Below, piece by piece: positions 43,733 to 53,607 of a stretch of 64,000 nt of DNA (positions are counted from its first letter, which is position 1; each line of letters opens with the position of its first letter). Under the pieces are notes generated by a model. It saw nothing but the letters and a program-made list of their open reading frames with translations. It made no database searches and had not been told where the DNA came from. Origin of the DNA: an uncultured Luminiphilus sp. GTDB lineage: Bacteria; Pseudomonadota; Gammaproteobacteria; Pseudomonadales; Halieaceae. The stretch is taken from the NCBI GenBank assembly GCA_943840615.1, contig CALSVI010000009.1, positions 186,001 to 250,000 on the forward strand. Direction: 5' to 3'. The translations under genes were made by a program, and so were the position numbers.

Positions 43733-46600
43733 ATGAAGTCACTCAGAAAATCCCACTTGAGTCTCGCGGTTGCCGCGGCGCTCAGCACCTCTCTTACCAG
43801 CGGCATTGTGCTGGCTCAGGAAGAGACAGATGAGGAAGTGCTGACCACCGAAGAGGTATTGGTAACCGGTTCACGTATTGCGACAGTCGACGGCTTTGGT
43901 GCAACCAGCCCCGTCACCGTGGTGAATGCGGAAGAAATTGCCAATCTCGGTTTCGTCAATATCGAGCAAGTGTTGAACAGCTTGCCCTCGATTGAGGCGA
44001 GCCAAAACGCCAATATTTCCAACGGCTCTACCGGAACGGCGTCAATCGACCTCCGCGGTATGGGTACCAACCGAACGCTGGTATTGATCAATGGTCGCCG
44101 AATGCAGGCGGGTGGCGCACAAACGCAGGCGCCTGACGTAGGGCAGATTCCCACCATTGCGCTGGATCGCGTTGACGTCCTGACCGGTGGTGCTTCGGCT
44201 ACTTATGGTGCGGACGCTGTGGCCGGTGTTGTCAACTTCGTGACGCGCAAAATGGATGGTGTTGAGATCCGTGCGGGATGGTCTGGTTACCGTCACGGCA
44301 ACGACAACGGCTACATCCAATCGGCGCTGGACGACCGAAACTTCGACTACCCCTCTGGCACAGAAGGCCCCGACGGAGAGAACTACCAGATCGATTTCAT
44401 CATGGGTAGTGACTTTGCCGATGGTAAGGGTAACGCCACTATTTACGGTACCTGGCGAGAGCAGAAAGAATTGCGACAAGAGGCCAGAGACTATTCTGCA
44501 GGCGCCCTGACGGGTAGCGCCACGGGCGTAGGTGGATCCGCAAACGCGATCATCCCGAACTACTTTATTGCGCCAACGATAGTGGGTGGGCAAGGCCCCG
44601 CTGGTACTAACGGCCGCGCCTATGACTATGATCAGGAGTTTTTTGGCAACATCACTCCTGATGGTGGCTTGGCGCCTTGGGATGGCACTAACCGCTACAA
44701 CTATGCACCGGTTAACCACTTCCTGCGTCCGATCGAACAGTGGTCTGTGGGCGCCTTCGCCGAATATGAGTTGAACGAGCACTTTACGCCTTACTTTGAG
44801 ACGATGTTCGCTAGCAACACGTCTCGCGCACAAATCGCGGAATCAGGCACGTTCTTCGTAGAAGCTTATATTCTCGATCTTGACGACTTTCCGGAGCCCT
44901 TCCAAGCTGCGTTGGTGGATGAGTTTGGCGCGGGTTACGACGAGTTTGGTGTCTATGTCGGCAAGCGTAATGTCGAGGGTGGTCCGCGATCGGATAACAC
45001 CTCTCATGATGCGTTCCGAATCGTAACGGGACTGAAGGGCGATATCACTGACAGCTGGTCATATGACGTAAGCTATCTCTACGCCAACACCCGCTCAACG
45101 TCGACTTACGTGAACGATTTTTTTGCACCTAAGATCACAAAGAATATTGACCCCGATACAGCGGACATTCTCTACGACGTGTTCACTTATCAAGGTGTGA
45201 CGCCGGAGCAGGCAGCGGCGCTCGGCGGTGTCGGTATTCTTAATGGCAATAACAGCACCGAAGTGATTAACGGCTTCGTGACCGGTGATTTGTTCTCTCT
45301 TCCGACAGCCAGTGATCCGATCAAGGTAGTCGTGGGTTACGAATGGCGTGAAGAGACCTATGAGCGTCTGGCAGACACGGTCTTTGAAGAAGGCCAGTTG
45401 CTGGGTCAGGGTGGTCCGACGCCTTCACTGGTAGGTGGTTACAACGTCACGGAATTCTTTGGCGAGGCGAATGTCCCGTTACTCGATACCTTGGCGCTTG
45501 ATGCGGCCTATCGCTATTCCGATTACAGTACGGTGGGTGGTCAAAGCACATACCGACTTGGTTTGGATTGGCAGCCTATTGATTTAGCCCGTTTCCGTGT
45601 GGGATTCAACCGTGCGGTGCGAGCCCCCAACGTGTCTGAACTGTATCTTGTTCAGAACCTTGGTCTTTGGGCTGGTGCCGACCCTTGTGCCGGTATTATC
45701 GCTAATGGCGAAACACCTGAATTGTCGGCGGCACAATGTGCCAATACCGGTGTGACTGCGGCGCAGTACGGCAACATTTCGTTGAGCCCGGCTGACCAGT
45801 ACAACCAGATCACAGGTGGTAACCCCGGACTCGACGCCGAAGAAGCAGACACCATTACGGTGGGTGTGGTGTTGACTCCGACCGACAATCTCACCATTGC
45901 TGCTGACTACTGGAGCATTGAGATTGAAGAGACGATCACCACGATCGGTGCTGAAAACCTGGTGCGACAGTGTGCTGAGAACAATCTGTTCTGTGACACC
46001 ATCGTCCGTTCCGGTTCAGGCTCTTTGTGGCAGGGTGAGTCGGGCTATGTTGCCAACGCGCTGCTCAACGGTGGTAAGGCAACCGTTGAAGGTGTTGACG
46101 TTGCAGCAAACTGGTCGACTGATGCTTTGGGTGGCTCTTTTGATGTCGCGCTGGTGGGAACCTACAGCCTGACAAAAGAGATCGAGATCCCCGGTGCGGA
46201 TACTTACGATTGCTCCGGTTTGATTAGCAGCCGCTGTTACCCACAGCCAGAATGGCGACATACCGTTACAGCAAGCTACGACAGCAACAACTTTTGGGCT
46301 GTCACTGCGCGCTGGCGTTACTTTGGCGGCGTGGACTATGACGGTGGTCTGACCAACGGCAAGAGTGACGGTATCGATACGATTGCTCAGGGAGAGTCCG
46401 ATAGCGGTGAAAGCTATCTCGATCTGAATGCAAGCTTCCGGATTCTGGACAACACTGAGCTTCTTGTTGGCATTAACAACATCCTCGATGAAGAGCCCCC
46501 GCTGGTTGGTGGTTCACTGTCCTCGAACGCCAACGCTACCGCAGGCTTTTACGATACGTTGGGTCAGTATCTGTTTGCACAGGCGACATTCCGCTTCTAG
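43733..46600 (+). CDS. TonB-dependent outer-membrane receptor
   Basis: 955-residue beta-barrel receptor that imports scarce substrates with TonB energy. The ATG at 43733 follows AAGAGG; a TTG three codons earlier is less likely. A signal peptide (about 1-28) ends LTSGIVLAQ. Plug-domain sequence starts EEVLVTGSRIATVDGFG (TonB-box region), then VVNAEEIANLGFVNIEQVLN, IDLRGMGTNRTLVLINGRRM and GGASATYGADAVAGVVNFVT. The barrel ends NILDEEPPLVGG and ATFRF with terminal Phe. The plug resembles the TonB receptors abundant in OM60-type and sphingomonad genomes. Substrate unknown; neither a siderophore locus nor a sugar locus is adjacent. An intrinsic terminator follows. Confidence 0.95.
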   Translation: MKSLRKSHLSLAVAAALSTSLTSGIVLAQEETDEEVLTTEEVLVTGSRIATVDGFGATSPVTVVNAEEIANLGFVNIEQVLNSLPSIEASQNANISNGSTGTASIDLRGMGTNRTLVLINGRRMQAGGAQTQAPDVGQIPTIALDRVDVLTGGASATYGADAVAGVVNFVTRKMDGVEIRAGWSGYRHGNDNGYIQSALDDRNFDYPSGTEGPDGENYQIDFIMGSDFADGKGNATIYGTWREQKELRQEARDYSAGALTGSATGVGGSANAIIPNYFIAPTIVGGQGPAGTNGRAYDYDQEFFGNITPDGGLAPWDGTNRYNYAPVNHFLRPIEQWSVGAFAEYELNEHFTPYFETMFASNTSRAQIAESGTFFVEAYILDLDDFPEPFQAALVDEFGAGYDEFGVYVGKRNVEGGPRSDNTSHDAFRIVTGLKGDITDSWSYDVSYLYANTRSTSTYVNDFFAPKITKNIDPDTADILYDVFTYQGVTPEQAAALGGVGILNGNNSTEVINGFVTGDLFSLPTASDPIKVVVGYEWREETYERLADTVFEEGQLLGQGGPTPSLVGGYNVTEFFGEANVPLLDTLALDAAYRYSDYSTVGGQSTYRLGLDWQPIDLARFRVGFNRAVRAPNVSELYLVQNLGLWAGADPCAGIIANGETPELSAAQCANTGVTAAQYGNISLSPADQYNQITGGNPGLDAEEADTITVGVVLTPTDNLTIAADYWSIEIEETITTIGAENLVRQCAENNLFCDTIVRSGSGSLWQGESGYVANALLNGGKATVEGVDVAANWSTDALGGSFDVALVGTYSLTKEIEIPGADTYDCSGLISSRCYPQPEWRHTVTASYDSNNFWAVTARWRYFGGVDYDGGLTNGKSDGIDTIAQGESDSGESYLDLNASFRILDNTELLVGINNILDEEPPLVGGSLSSNANATAGFYDTLGQYLFAQATFRF

Positions 46601-46615
46601 ACATTCCGCTTCTAA
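46586..46615 (+). repeat. 15-bp tandem duplication covering the receptor's last codons and stop
   Basis: ACATTCCGCTTCTAG (46586-46600) is followed at once by ACATTCCGCTTCTAA (46601-46615): 14 of 15 bases are identical. The first copy encodes Thr-Phe-Arg-Phe-stop of the receptor, and the second, in the same frame, encodes the same four residues and a second stop, then TAG. Confidence 0.95.
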
Positions 46616-46650
46616 TAGCGGCGTGACCAGACAGCAGACGCTGTAAGATG

Positions 46651-46684
46651 AAAAAGCGGGCCAAGCGGCCCGCTTTTTTTTTTG
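46651..46684 (+). terminator. Rho-independent terminator after the TonB receptor
   Basis: GCGGGCC and GGCCCGC (46656-46673) form a seven-pair stem with a four-base AAGC loop, preceded by an A-tract and followed by about eleven Ts. It lies between the receptor and the sulfotransferase gene, so the latter needs its own promoter or read-through. Confidence 0.93.
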
Positions 46685-46740
46685 CGTGTGAGACCCGCAC
46701 ACTCGGTGTCTGGGAGATCCAGTGGGCTGAGGGAGCTTGA

Positions 46741-48126
46741 TTGGCGGCGGCGATGAAGAACGAATATGACCACTGGCGTCAGCGCGCCGCGCGGGAACCG
46801 ACCCATGCCGTCGCCCATTTCAATTGGGGGTGGTGGGCAGCACGCAATGGCCGCTATGAAGAGGCGATAGACGCATACCAGCGAGCGCTGGTGCTGCGCG
46901 TGCCCGAGCCCGAGGAGGTTATGACCAATCTTGCGGCCCTGTACTCTGACCAACTCGGTCGCCCCGATCTGGCCCGCGAGTGGTTGGATCGAGCGGTTCA
47001 GTCGAGGCCCGATTACTATCCTGCCCACTTTAACCTTGGACATCTTGCTGAGCAGTTGGGGGATCGGCCGGCTGCGATGACGGGCTTTGAGCAGGCTGCA
47101 CTGCTAAGAACCGATGACCCGGTAACCCTTGGCCGGCTGCTCGAGACACTTCCCAAGCCGGGGACGGATGACGCGCGGCTGAGAAAGCTCAGGCATCTTG
47201 CCAGTGACGGCGAGCCGGATTCGCTTTTCTCATTGGCGCGGGTCGAGGAACATCTCGGTCGATATGAGGCCGCTTGGCGTGCTTTTGCCGCGGCCAATGA
47301 GGCTGATCGACGACAGTGGCCGGCGTGGCCTGAGCATACGATTCGGGAACGTTACGGTGTGCTGAAGGAGCGCCCCCTGACGCCTCTTGTGGGTGAGGGT
47401 GGTCCCGTCTTTATCGTTGGCATGTTTCGCACCGGATCGACACTGCTTGAGCAGATGCTCGCAGGGCACCCAGATTTTATACCGCTGGGCGAGTCGAACT
47501 TTTGGCCGCGACAGGTCAAGCGGGCGGGCGGCACTATGGTGATTCCGGCGGACCTACCCGGCGATAAAGAAGCGAACGCCTTGTCCGAGGCATTCCGTCA
47601 GCATTTGCGCAGCTTGGGAGTCCACGCTGATCAGCGCGTCACCGATAAGCGGCCCGATAATCTCTATCATCTGCCGCTTATTGCCCGCAGCTTACCCTCC
47701 GCGCGATTTGTCATTACCGAGCGAGACTGGCGGGACACGCTGGTGTCGGTATTTGGCACACGACTGCATCCACAGCATGGATACGCGTGTGATCTGCAGT
47801 CGATTCGCGGGCAGTTGCAACGGTGCAGCGAGCTGGCTTCGCACTGGGCAACGCAGTCACCCAACAGGGTTTATCGAGTGAGCTACGAGGCGATGATGGC
47901 TGCACCGAAAAAGGAGTTAAGCGACCTACTATCTTGGTTAGGCGCTGAGTGGCATGAGGATTGCCTGCGCTTTTACGAGCGGGACAATGCGGTGCGCACG
48001 GCCAGTGTGTGGCAGGTGCGGGAGCCCCTTCACGCGAAAAGAATGGGTCGCTGGAAGCATTACGAGGCACCTCTTAGAGCCGGGCTCGGCGACCTCATTG
48101 ATCAGCCGTTAGATCACTGCCTGTGA
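46741..48126 (+). CDS. TPR-containing sulfotransferase family protein
   Basis: 461-residue protein with N-terminal tetratricopeptide repeats (about 17-125; HFNWGWWAARNGRYEEAIDA and HFNLGHLAEQLGDRPAAM) and a C-terminal sulfotransferase domain. The PAPS 5'-phosphosulfate loop is FIVGMFRTGSTLLEQMLAG (about 223-241), the 3'-phosphate motif is ERDWRDTLVSVFG (about 326-338), and YEAMMAAPKKELSDLLSWLG follows near 381. TTG at 46741 is preceded by GGGAG at five bases; ATG at 46753 is an alternative. It lies about 60 bp after the receptor terminator. The acceptor substrate is unknown; sulfation is inferred from the motifs. Confidence 0.88.
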   Translation: MAAAMKNEYDHWRQRAAREPTHAVAHFNWGWWAARNGRYEEAIDAYQRALVLRVPEPEEVMTNLAALYSDQLGRPDLAREWLDRAVQSRPDYYPAHFNLGHLAEQLGDRPAAMTGFEQAALLRTDDPVTLGRLLETLPKPGTDDARLRKLRHLASDGEPDSLFSLARVEEHLGRYEAAWRAFAAANEADRRQWPAWPEHTIRERYGVLKERPLTPLVGEGGPVFIVGMFRTGSTLLEQMLAGHPDFIPLGESNFWPRQVKRAGGTMVIPADLPGDKEANALSEAFRQHLRSLGVHADQRVTDKRPDNLYHLPLIARSLPSARFVITERDWRDTLVSVFGTRLHPQHGYACDLQSIRGQLQRCSELASHWATQSPNRVYRVSYEAMMAAPKKELSDLLSWLGAEWHEDCLRFYERDNAVRTASVWQVREPLHAKRMGRWKHYEAPLRAGLGDLIDQPLDHCL

Positions 48127-48224
48127 TGAGCGCCGAATTCAGCTGACGCTAAATTTCCGGCACGATTTGCCCACAGGCCCTGCTTCGCAGACAATACGGC
48201 TCGCTTCGCGATCCCGGAGATCTC

Positions 48225-50224
48225 ATGCCCTCTCAAACTGAACTGGCTAACGCCATTCGTGTCCTTGCCATGGACGCCGTCCAGGCCGCTAAAAGTGGCC
48301 ACCCCGGCGCGCCCATGGGCATGGCCGATATTGCGGAGGTGCTCTGGAATCGGCTGATGCGCCACAACCCCGCCAACCCCGACTGGCCTAACCGCGATCG
48401 TTTCGTGCTCTCGAACGGTCATGGGTCGATGTTGATCTACGCGTTGTTGCATCTGACGGGCTATGAACTGTCGATCGAGGATCTCAAGCAGTTCCGGCAG
48501 TTGCACAGCAAAACGCCGGGACACCCCGAATATGGCTATACCCCGGGTGTAGAAACGACGACCGGCCCATTAGGTCAGGGTCTCGCCAATGCGGTGGGAA
48601 TGGCACTGGCGGAAAAAACGCTGGCAGCACAATTCAATCGTGAAGGGCATGCCATCGTCGATCACCACACCTGGACGTTCTTGGGAGATGGCTGCCTGAT
48701 GGAGGGGATTTCTCACGAAGCCTGCTCTCTTGCTGGCACGCTCGGTCTGGGAAAATTGATCGCGGTTTATGACGACAACGGTATTTCCATCGACGGTGAG
48801 GTAGAAGGCTGGTTCACCGATGACACGCCAAAACGGTTTGAGGCCTATGGGTGGCATGTCATCGCAGGGGTGGACGGCCATGACCCGACGGCTGTCGAGG
48901 CGGCCTTGGTGGCTGCCAAGGCGGAGACCGAACGACCCTCCTTGGTCTGCTGTAAAACAGTGATCGGTAAAGGGAGCCCTAACAAGCAGGGTACAGAGAG
49001 CTGTCACGGTGCGCCGCTGGGTGATGAGGAAATAGCGCTCACGCGCGAGGCGCTTGGCTGGCAGCACGGGCCTTTCGAGATTCCCGAGGACGTCCGCGAG
49101 ATCTGGAACGGCCACGCGCGAGGTGCCGAATTGGAGTCCAGCTGGCAGGCTGGGTTCGACGCCTACAGAGCGTCTTACCCCGAGCTGGCGGATGAGTTTC
49201 TGCGGCGCTTGCGGGGCGATTTGCCGGCAGGGTTTGCCGATCATGCCGATGCCTATATCGCTGAGTGCAGGGTGGCGGGCGCCGACGTGGCCTCGCGCAA
49301 GGCATCGCAACAAGCACTGAACGCACTGGGTCCGCTGCTGCCCGAGCTGCTGGGAGGGTCTGCGGATCTTGCGGGATCCAACCTGACGCTGTGGGAAGGC
49401 GCCCGCGGGGTGTCTGCCGAGGCCCCCGGCGGCAATTACCTCTATTACGGTGTTCGCGAATTTGCGATGGCGGCGATCATGAATGGCGTTGCGCTTCATG
49501 GCGGCTTCATCCCTTACGGCGCTACATTTCTTATTTTTATGGAATATGCGCGCAATGCTGTGCGCATGTCGGCCCTGATGGGGCAGCGAGTCCTCTACGT
49601 TTTCACCCACGATTCGATTGGCTTGGGAGAAGACGGGCCCACCCACCAGCCGGTGGAGCAATTAACGGCCTTGCGAGCGACGCCCAATCTGCACACCTGG
49701 CGACCTTGTGACACCGTAGAGTCGGCGGTTGCCTGGAAACAGGCGTTGCTGCGCGAGTCGGGCCCCGCCGCCATGATTTTCTCGCGACAAACGTTACCCG
49801 CCCAAGTCGAGATGCAGAGCAGTTAGCCGGAGTGCATCGCGGCGGCTACGTATTGGTGCGTGAACAAGGGGAGCTCGACGCCATTATTATTGCGACAGGC
49901 TCCGAAGTGGCACTCGCGGTCGCGGCAGCTGAACACCTGAGTGCGGCAGGCCGGGGTGTGCGGGTTGTGTCTATGCCCTGTACTCAGTTATTCGATGCGC
50001 AGGAGGCGGGCTACCGGGAAGCCGTGCTACCCAGTGATATTCTGGCTCGCGTCGCGGTCGAGGCGGGCCACGCCGACTTTTGGTACAAGTATGTCGGCCT
50101 CGATGGTCGCGTGATCGGCATGTCTTCTTTTGGCGAGTCCGCTCCAGCGCCAGCCCTTTTTGAACACTTCGGCTTGACGGCAGATAACGTGGTTGCCGCG
50201 GTCGAGGACGTGATGCTCGATTGA
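48225..50224 (+). pseudogene. tkt: Transketolase, disrupted by a one-base deletion
   Basis: Thiamine-diphosphate enzyme of the pentose-phosphate and Calvin-type cycles. Frame one (48225-49826) contains [35 protein letters not shown] with the ThDP motif ending YDDNG, and pyrimidine-domain [19 protein letters not shown]. It reads into a stop at 49824-49826 after TLPAQ. The rest, [18 protein letters not shown] through to MLD, continues in another frame to 50224. One base is missing near 49803-49806 (probably an A in CCCAAAGTCGA). Joined, the protein would be about 666 residues, the normal length. Everything else looks intact, so a sequencing error is as likely as true inactivation. Confidence 0.93.
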
Positions 50225-50226
50225 CC

Positions 50227-51277
50227 ATGCGGTTTGCGATTAATGGTTTTGGGCGGGTCGGCCGGACCCTGTTGCGGGTCTATCACGCGCGAGAAGATGC
50301 GCGCGCGCGGCTCGAGCTCGCGGCCATTAACGAAATCGCCGATGCCGACACGGTGGTGCATCTTGCGCGCTACGATTCGAACTATGGGCGCTATCCCGGC
50401 CGCATTGCGCGCTCAGGCTCGTTGTTGGCGATTGATCAATTACTGGTGCCGCTCAGCCATGTTGCCGAGGTGCCGGCGCTGCCCTGGAAAGCGCTCGATA
50501 TTGACCTCGTTTTTGAGTGCACGGGTGCCTTCACCGATCGCGCTACCGCAGAGCAGCATCTGACGGCGGGTGCGGGGCGCGTATTGTTCTCCCATCCGGC
50601 CGAGTCGGATGTCGACGCCACCCTTGTTTTCGGCGTCAATAACGAAGTGCTCACCGGCTGATATGAATGTGGTGTCGGCCGCCTCGTGCACAACCAATGC
50701 GGTGGTGCCGGTGCTGTCCACCTTGTCACAGGCGTTTGGCGTGGAGGCCGCCACTATCACGACTATTCATTCTCTGATGAATGATCAGCCAGTGCTCGAC
50801 GCCTACCACCACACTGATCTGCGCAAGACCCGTGCCGCTTCGCAATCCATTATCCCGGTAGATACCGGGCTCGCGGTCGGCATTGAACGGATACTGCCCG
50901 ACTTGGCAGGCAAGCTCTCGGCACACGCCTTGCGGGTGCCCACGACGAAGGTTTCAGCGATCGAATTGACGGTCGCAACGACACGTTCCTGTGACAGCGA
51001 GCAGATTAATGCCGCGTTGCGCGCGGCTGCCGAGGGTGACCTGGCGGGCGTTTTGGATTACTCCCTCGAACCACTAGCCTCCTGCGATTTTGCGGGCGAG
51101 GCTGCCTCGGCGATTGTTGACGCCAAGCAGACACAAGTGGCGGCCGGGCGGCTCGCCAAGATCCTGATTTGGTTCGATAACGAGTGGGCCTACGCCAGCC
51201 GCATGATTGATGTGGCCCTGGCATGGGAGCAATGCATTACCGAGTCGGATAACACGGCGATGAAGGGTGCTCAATGA
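50227..51277 (+). pseudogene. epd: Erythrose-4-phosphate dehydrogenase, disrupted by a one-base insertion
   Basis: GAPDH-family enzyme that oxidises erythrose-4-phosphate on the way to PLP (DXP-independent route). The start ATG at 50227 lies 2 bp after the tkt stop. NAD-binding AINGFGRVGRTLLR is at the N-terminus, and VLFSHPAESDVDATLVFGVN precedes the break. Frame one stops at 50659; the catalytic part VVSAASCTTNAVVPVLSTLS and IHSLMNDQPVLDAYHHTDLR resumes one base over and runs to 51277. An extra base near 50655-50658 (in ACCGGCTGA) explains it. SHP and NDQ-x-x-DAYHH favour Epd over GAPDH. The stop overlaps the pgk start as ATGA. Confidence 0.92.
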
Positions 51278-52430
51278 AGCGAATGAGTGAGCTTGATCTG
51301 ACGGGGCTGCGGGTACTGATTCGCGAGGACCTCAATGTACCCTGCGCGATGGCGTGATCACCAATGACGCGCGCTTGCGCGCGGCCGCACCGTCGATATT
51401 GGCTGCGCTCGATCAGGGTGCCGCCGTTATTGTGATGTCGCATCTGGGTCGCCCGGTTGAGGGGGAATGGAGTGAGGCGGCGTCTTTGAAGCCAATCGCC
51501 GCGCGCCTTGCTGAGCTGCTCGATCGCGATGTACTGCTCGCGACCGAGTGGCGCCGCGTCGCGCCGCTTCCCGGCGATGTCGTATTGCTCGAAAATGTTC
51601 GGTTTAACCTTGGGGAGTCTGCTGACGATGACGCGTTGGCGGCTGACTATGCGTCGCTGTGCGACGTGTTTGTGATGGACGCCTTCGGTACGGCGCATCG
51701 CGCACAGGCTTCGACACACGGCGTGGCGCTGCAGGCGCCGATAGCCTGCGCTGGACCCCTGCTCCAGGCCGAATTAACGGCGTTGGAGCGGGCACTGACC
51801 GAGGCCAGACAGCCGATGTTGGCGGTCGTGGGCGGCTCCAAGGTGTCCACTAAATTGACGGTTCTGGATACGTTATCCCAGCGCTGCGACAGTCTTGTGG
51901 TGGGCGGCGGCATCGCTAATACGTTCCTGGCGGCTGCCGGGTACTCCGTGGGCAGGTCTCTGTGTGAATGGGATCTGGTTGAGACCGCGCGGGCGCTGAT
52001 GGACCGCGTCAACATCCCGTTGCCCGTTGATGTCGTGGTGGCGCCGGGTATTGAAGAGGCTCACCGCGCCGTGGTGAAACTGGCCGCTGATGTATCAGAC
52101 GACGACATGATTTTGGATGTAGGCCCGGAGACGGCTGCGGCGATCGCACAACGGATAAAGAGCGCTGCGACGATTTTATGGAATGGCCCGCTCGGGGTTT
52201 TTGAGCAGGAGGCCTTTGCAAGCGGCACCCGCGTGCTGGCTGAGGCGATTGCCGCCAGCGAGGGTTACTCATTAGCCGGGGGTGGCGACACTCTGGCGGC
52301 TATTGACCAGTTTGGGGTGGCCGATGATGTGTCGTACATCTCGACCGGAGGCGGCGCCTTTCTGGAATATGTCGAAGGCAAGGCGTTACCGGCGGTCGCT
52401 GCATTGAAAGTGCGTGCTGAAAATGAATGA
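51274..52430 (+). pseudogene. pgk: Phosphoglycerate kinase, disrupted by a one-base deletion
   Basis: Glycolytic/gluconeogenic kinase. The ATG at 51274 begins [20 protein letters not shown], the family N-terminus, but after NVP the frame stops at 51356-51358. One frame over, [20 protein letters not shown] and the rest continue to 52430, including [50 protein letters not shown] and [16 protein letters not shown]. One C appears to be missing from the run at 51340-51342. Corrected length is about 385 residues, normal. The unbroken reading of the remaining 1.1 kb argues against old pseudogene decay. Confidence 0.92.
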
Positions 52431-52460
52431 TGTGATGAACGACAAGAGAGGAGTTGAAAG

Positions 52461-53501
52461 ATGGCACTGATTAGCTTGAGGCAATTACTGGACCACGCTG
52501 CCGAGCACAGTTATGGCGTGCCGGCGTTTAATGTGAACAACCTTGAGCAGACCCGGGCCATTATGGAGGCGGCTGATCAAACCGACTCGCCTGTCATCAT
52601 GCAGGCCAGCGCGGGCGCTCGGAAATATGCGGGCGCCCCATTTCTTCGTGCGCTGATGGAGGCGGCGATGACAGAATTCCCCCACGTTCCGGTCGTTGTC
52701 CATCAGGATCACGGCACCTCTCCAGCGGTTTGCCAGCGCTCAATCCAGCTGGGCTTCAGCTCAGTCATGATGGACGGGTCCTTGGGCGATGACGGCAAGA
52801 CGCCCATGGATTATGACTACAATGCGGGTGTCACTCGGCAAGTGGTCGATATGGCCCACGCATGCGGCGTTTCAGTTGAAGGTGAGTTGGGCTGCCTCGG
52901 GTCACTGGAAACTGGCGAGGCCGGAGAGGAAGATGGCATCGGTGCCGCCGGCAAGTTGAGCCACGATCAAATGCTCACGGATCCGGAAGAGGCGGCCCAA
53001 TTTGTCACCGATACCGGAGTCGATGCGCTCGCCATTGCCTGCGGCACCAGCCACGGAGCTTACAAGTTCACGCGCCCCCCTACCGGCGACATTCTGGCCA
53101 TGGATCAGATCAAGGCGATTCACAGTCGCATTCCCGACACGCATCTGGTGATGCACGGCTCGTCGGCGGTACCCCAAGATTGGCTGGCGGTGATTAACGA
53201 ATTTGGCGGCGAGATTCCGGAAACCTACGGGGTACCCGTTGAGCAGGTCGTTGAGGGCATCAAACACGGGGTCCGCAAGGTCAACATCGACACCGACCTT
53301 CGCCTTGTTTCAACCGGGTCTATTCGGCGTTTTCTGGCAGAGCACCCTGCGGAGTTTGATCCTCGCAAGTATTTTGCGGCCAGCCTAGATGCGATGAAGT
53401 CGATCTGCATTGATCGCTACGAAGCTTTCGGCACCGCGGGCAATGCGTCGAAAATTCAACCGCTGTCACTGGCGGATATGCAAGCACGCTACGCCGCGTA
53501 G
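52461..53501 (+). CDS. fba: Class II fructose-bisphosphate aldolase
   Basis: Zinc aldolase interconverting fructose-1,6-bisphosphate and triose phosphates. It has 346 residues and resembles the Calvin-cycle-type class II aldolases common in proteobacteria. [20 protein letters not shown] (about 19-38), the zinc/catalytic segment [10 protein letters not shown] (about 79-88), [24 protein letters not shown] and MHGSSAVPQ give the metal-binding histidines. The start ATG follows GAGAGGAG. It follows pgk by 30 bp and is intact, unlike the three upstream genes. A terminator-like hairpin follows. Confidence 0.96.
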   Translation: MALISLRQLLDHAAEHSYGVPAFNVNNLEQTRAIMEAADQTDSPVIMQASAGARKYAGAPFLRALMEAAMTEFPHVPVVVHQDHGTSPAVCQRSIQLGFSSVMMDGSLGDDGKTPMDYDYNAGVTRQVVDMAHACGVSVEGELGCLGSLETGEAGEEDGIGAAGKLSHDQMLTDPEEAAQFVTDTGVDALAIACGTSHGAYKFTRPPTGDILAMDQIKAIHSRIPDTHLVMHGSSAVPQDWLAVINEFGGEIPETYGVPVEQVVEGIKHGVRKVNIDTDLRLVSTGSIRRFLAEHPAEFDPRKYFAASLDAMKSICIDRYEAFGTAGNASKIQPLSLADMQARYAA

Positions 53502-53510
53502 CGGTTTTGA

Positions 53511-53535
53511 GGTCCGCTAGCCAAGCGGACATTTT
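53511..53535 (+). terminator. Probable intrinsic terminator after fba
   Basis: GTCCGCT and AGCGGAC form a seven-pair stem around a five-base loop, followed by ATTTTG. The T-tract is short, so it may be a weak terminator at the end of the tkt–epd–pgk–fba unit, 10 bp after the fba stop. Confidence 0.6.
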
Positions 53536-53607
53536 GCCAAGTACCGCCCGTGTCTTGCCGATCACAAGGCCGTATGATCACGGAGTTTTCGACGGCACAC
53601 TGAACTC

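Noticed and set aside
44042-44833. A 263-codon minus-strand open frame inside the TonB receptor gene
   Set aside because: It is a shadow of the conserved plug-domain coding sequence, and no ribosome-binding site or motif was seen.
48570-49661. A 363-codon minus-strand open frame inside tkt
   Set aside because: It lies wholly opposite a clear transketolase sequence, has no recognisable motifs, and high-GC codon bias produces such antisense frames.
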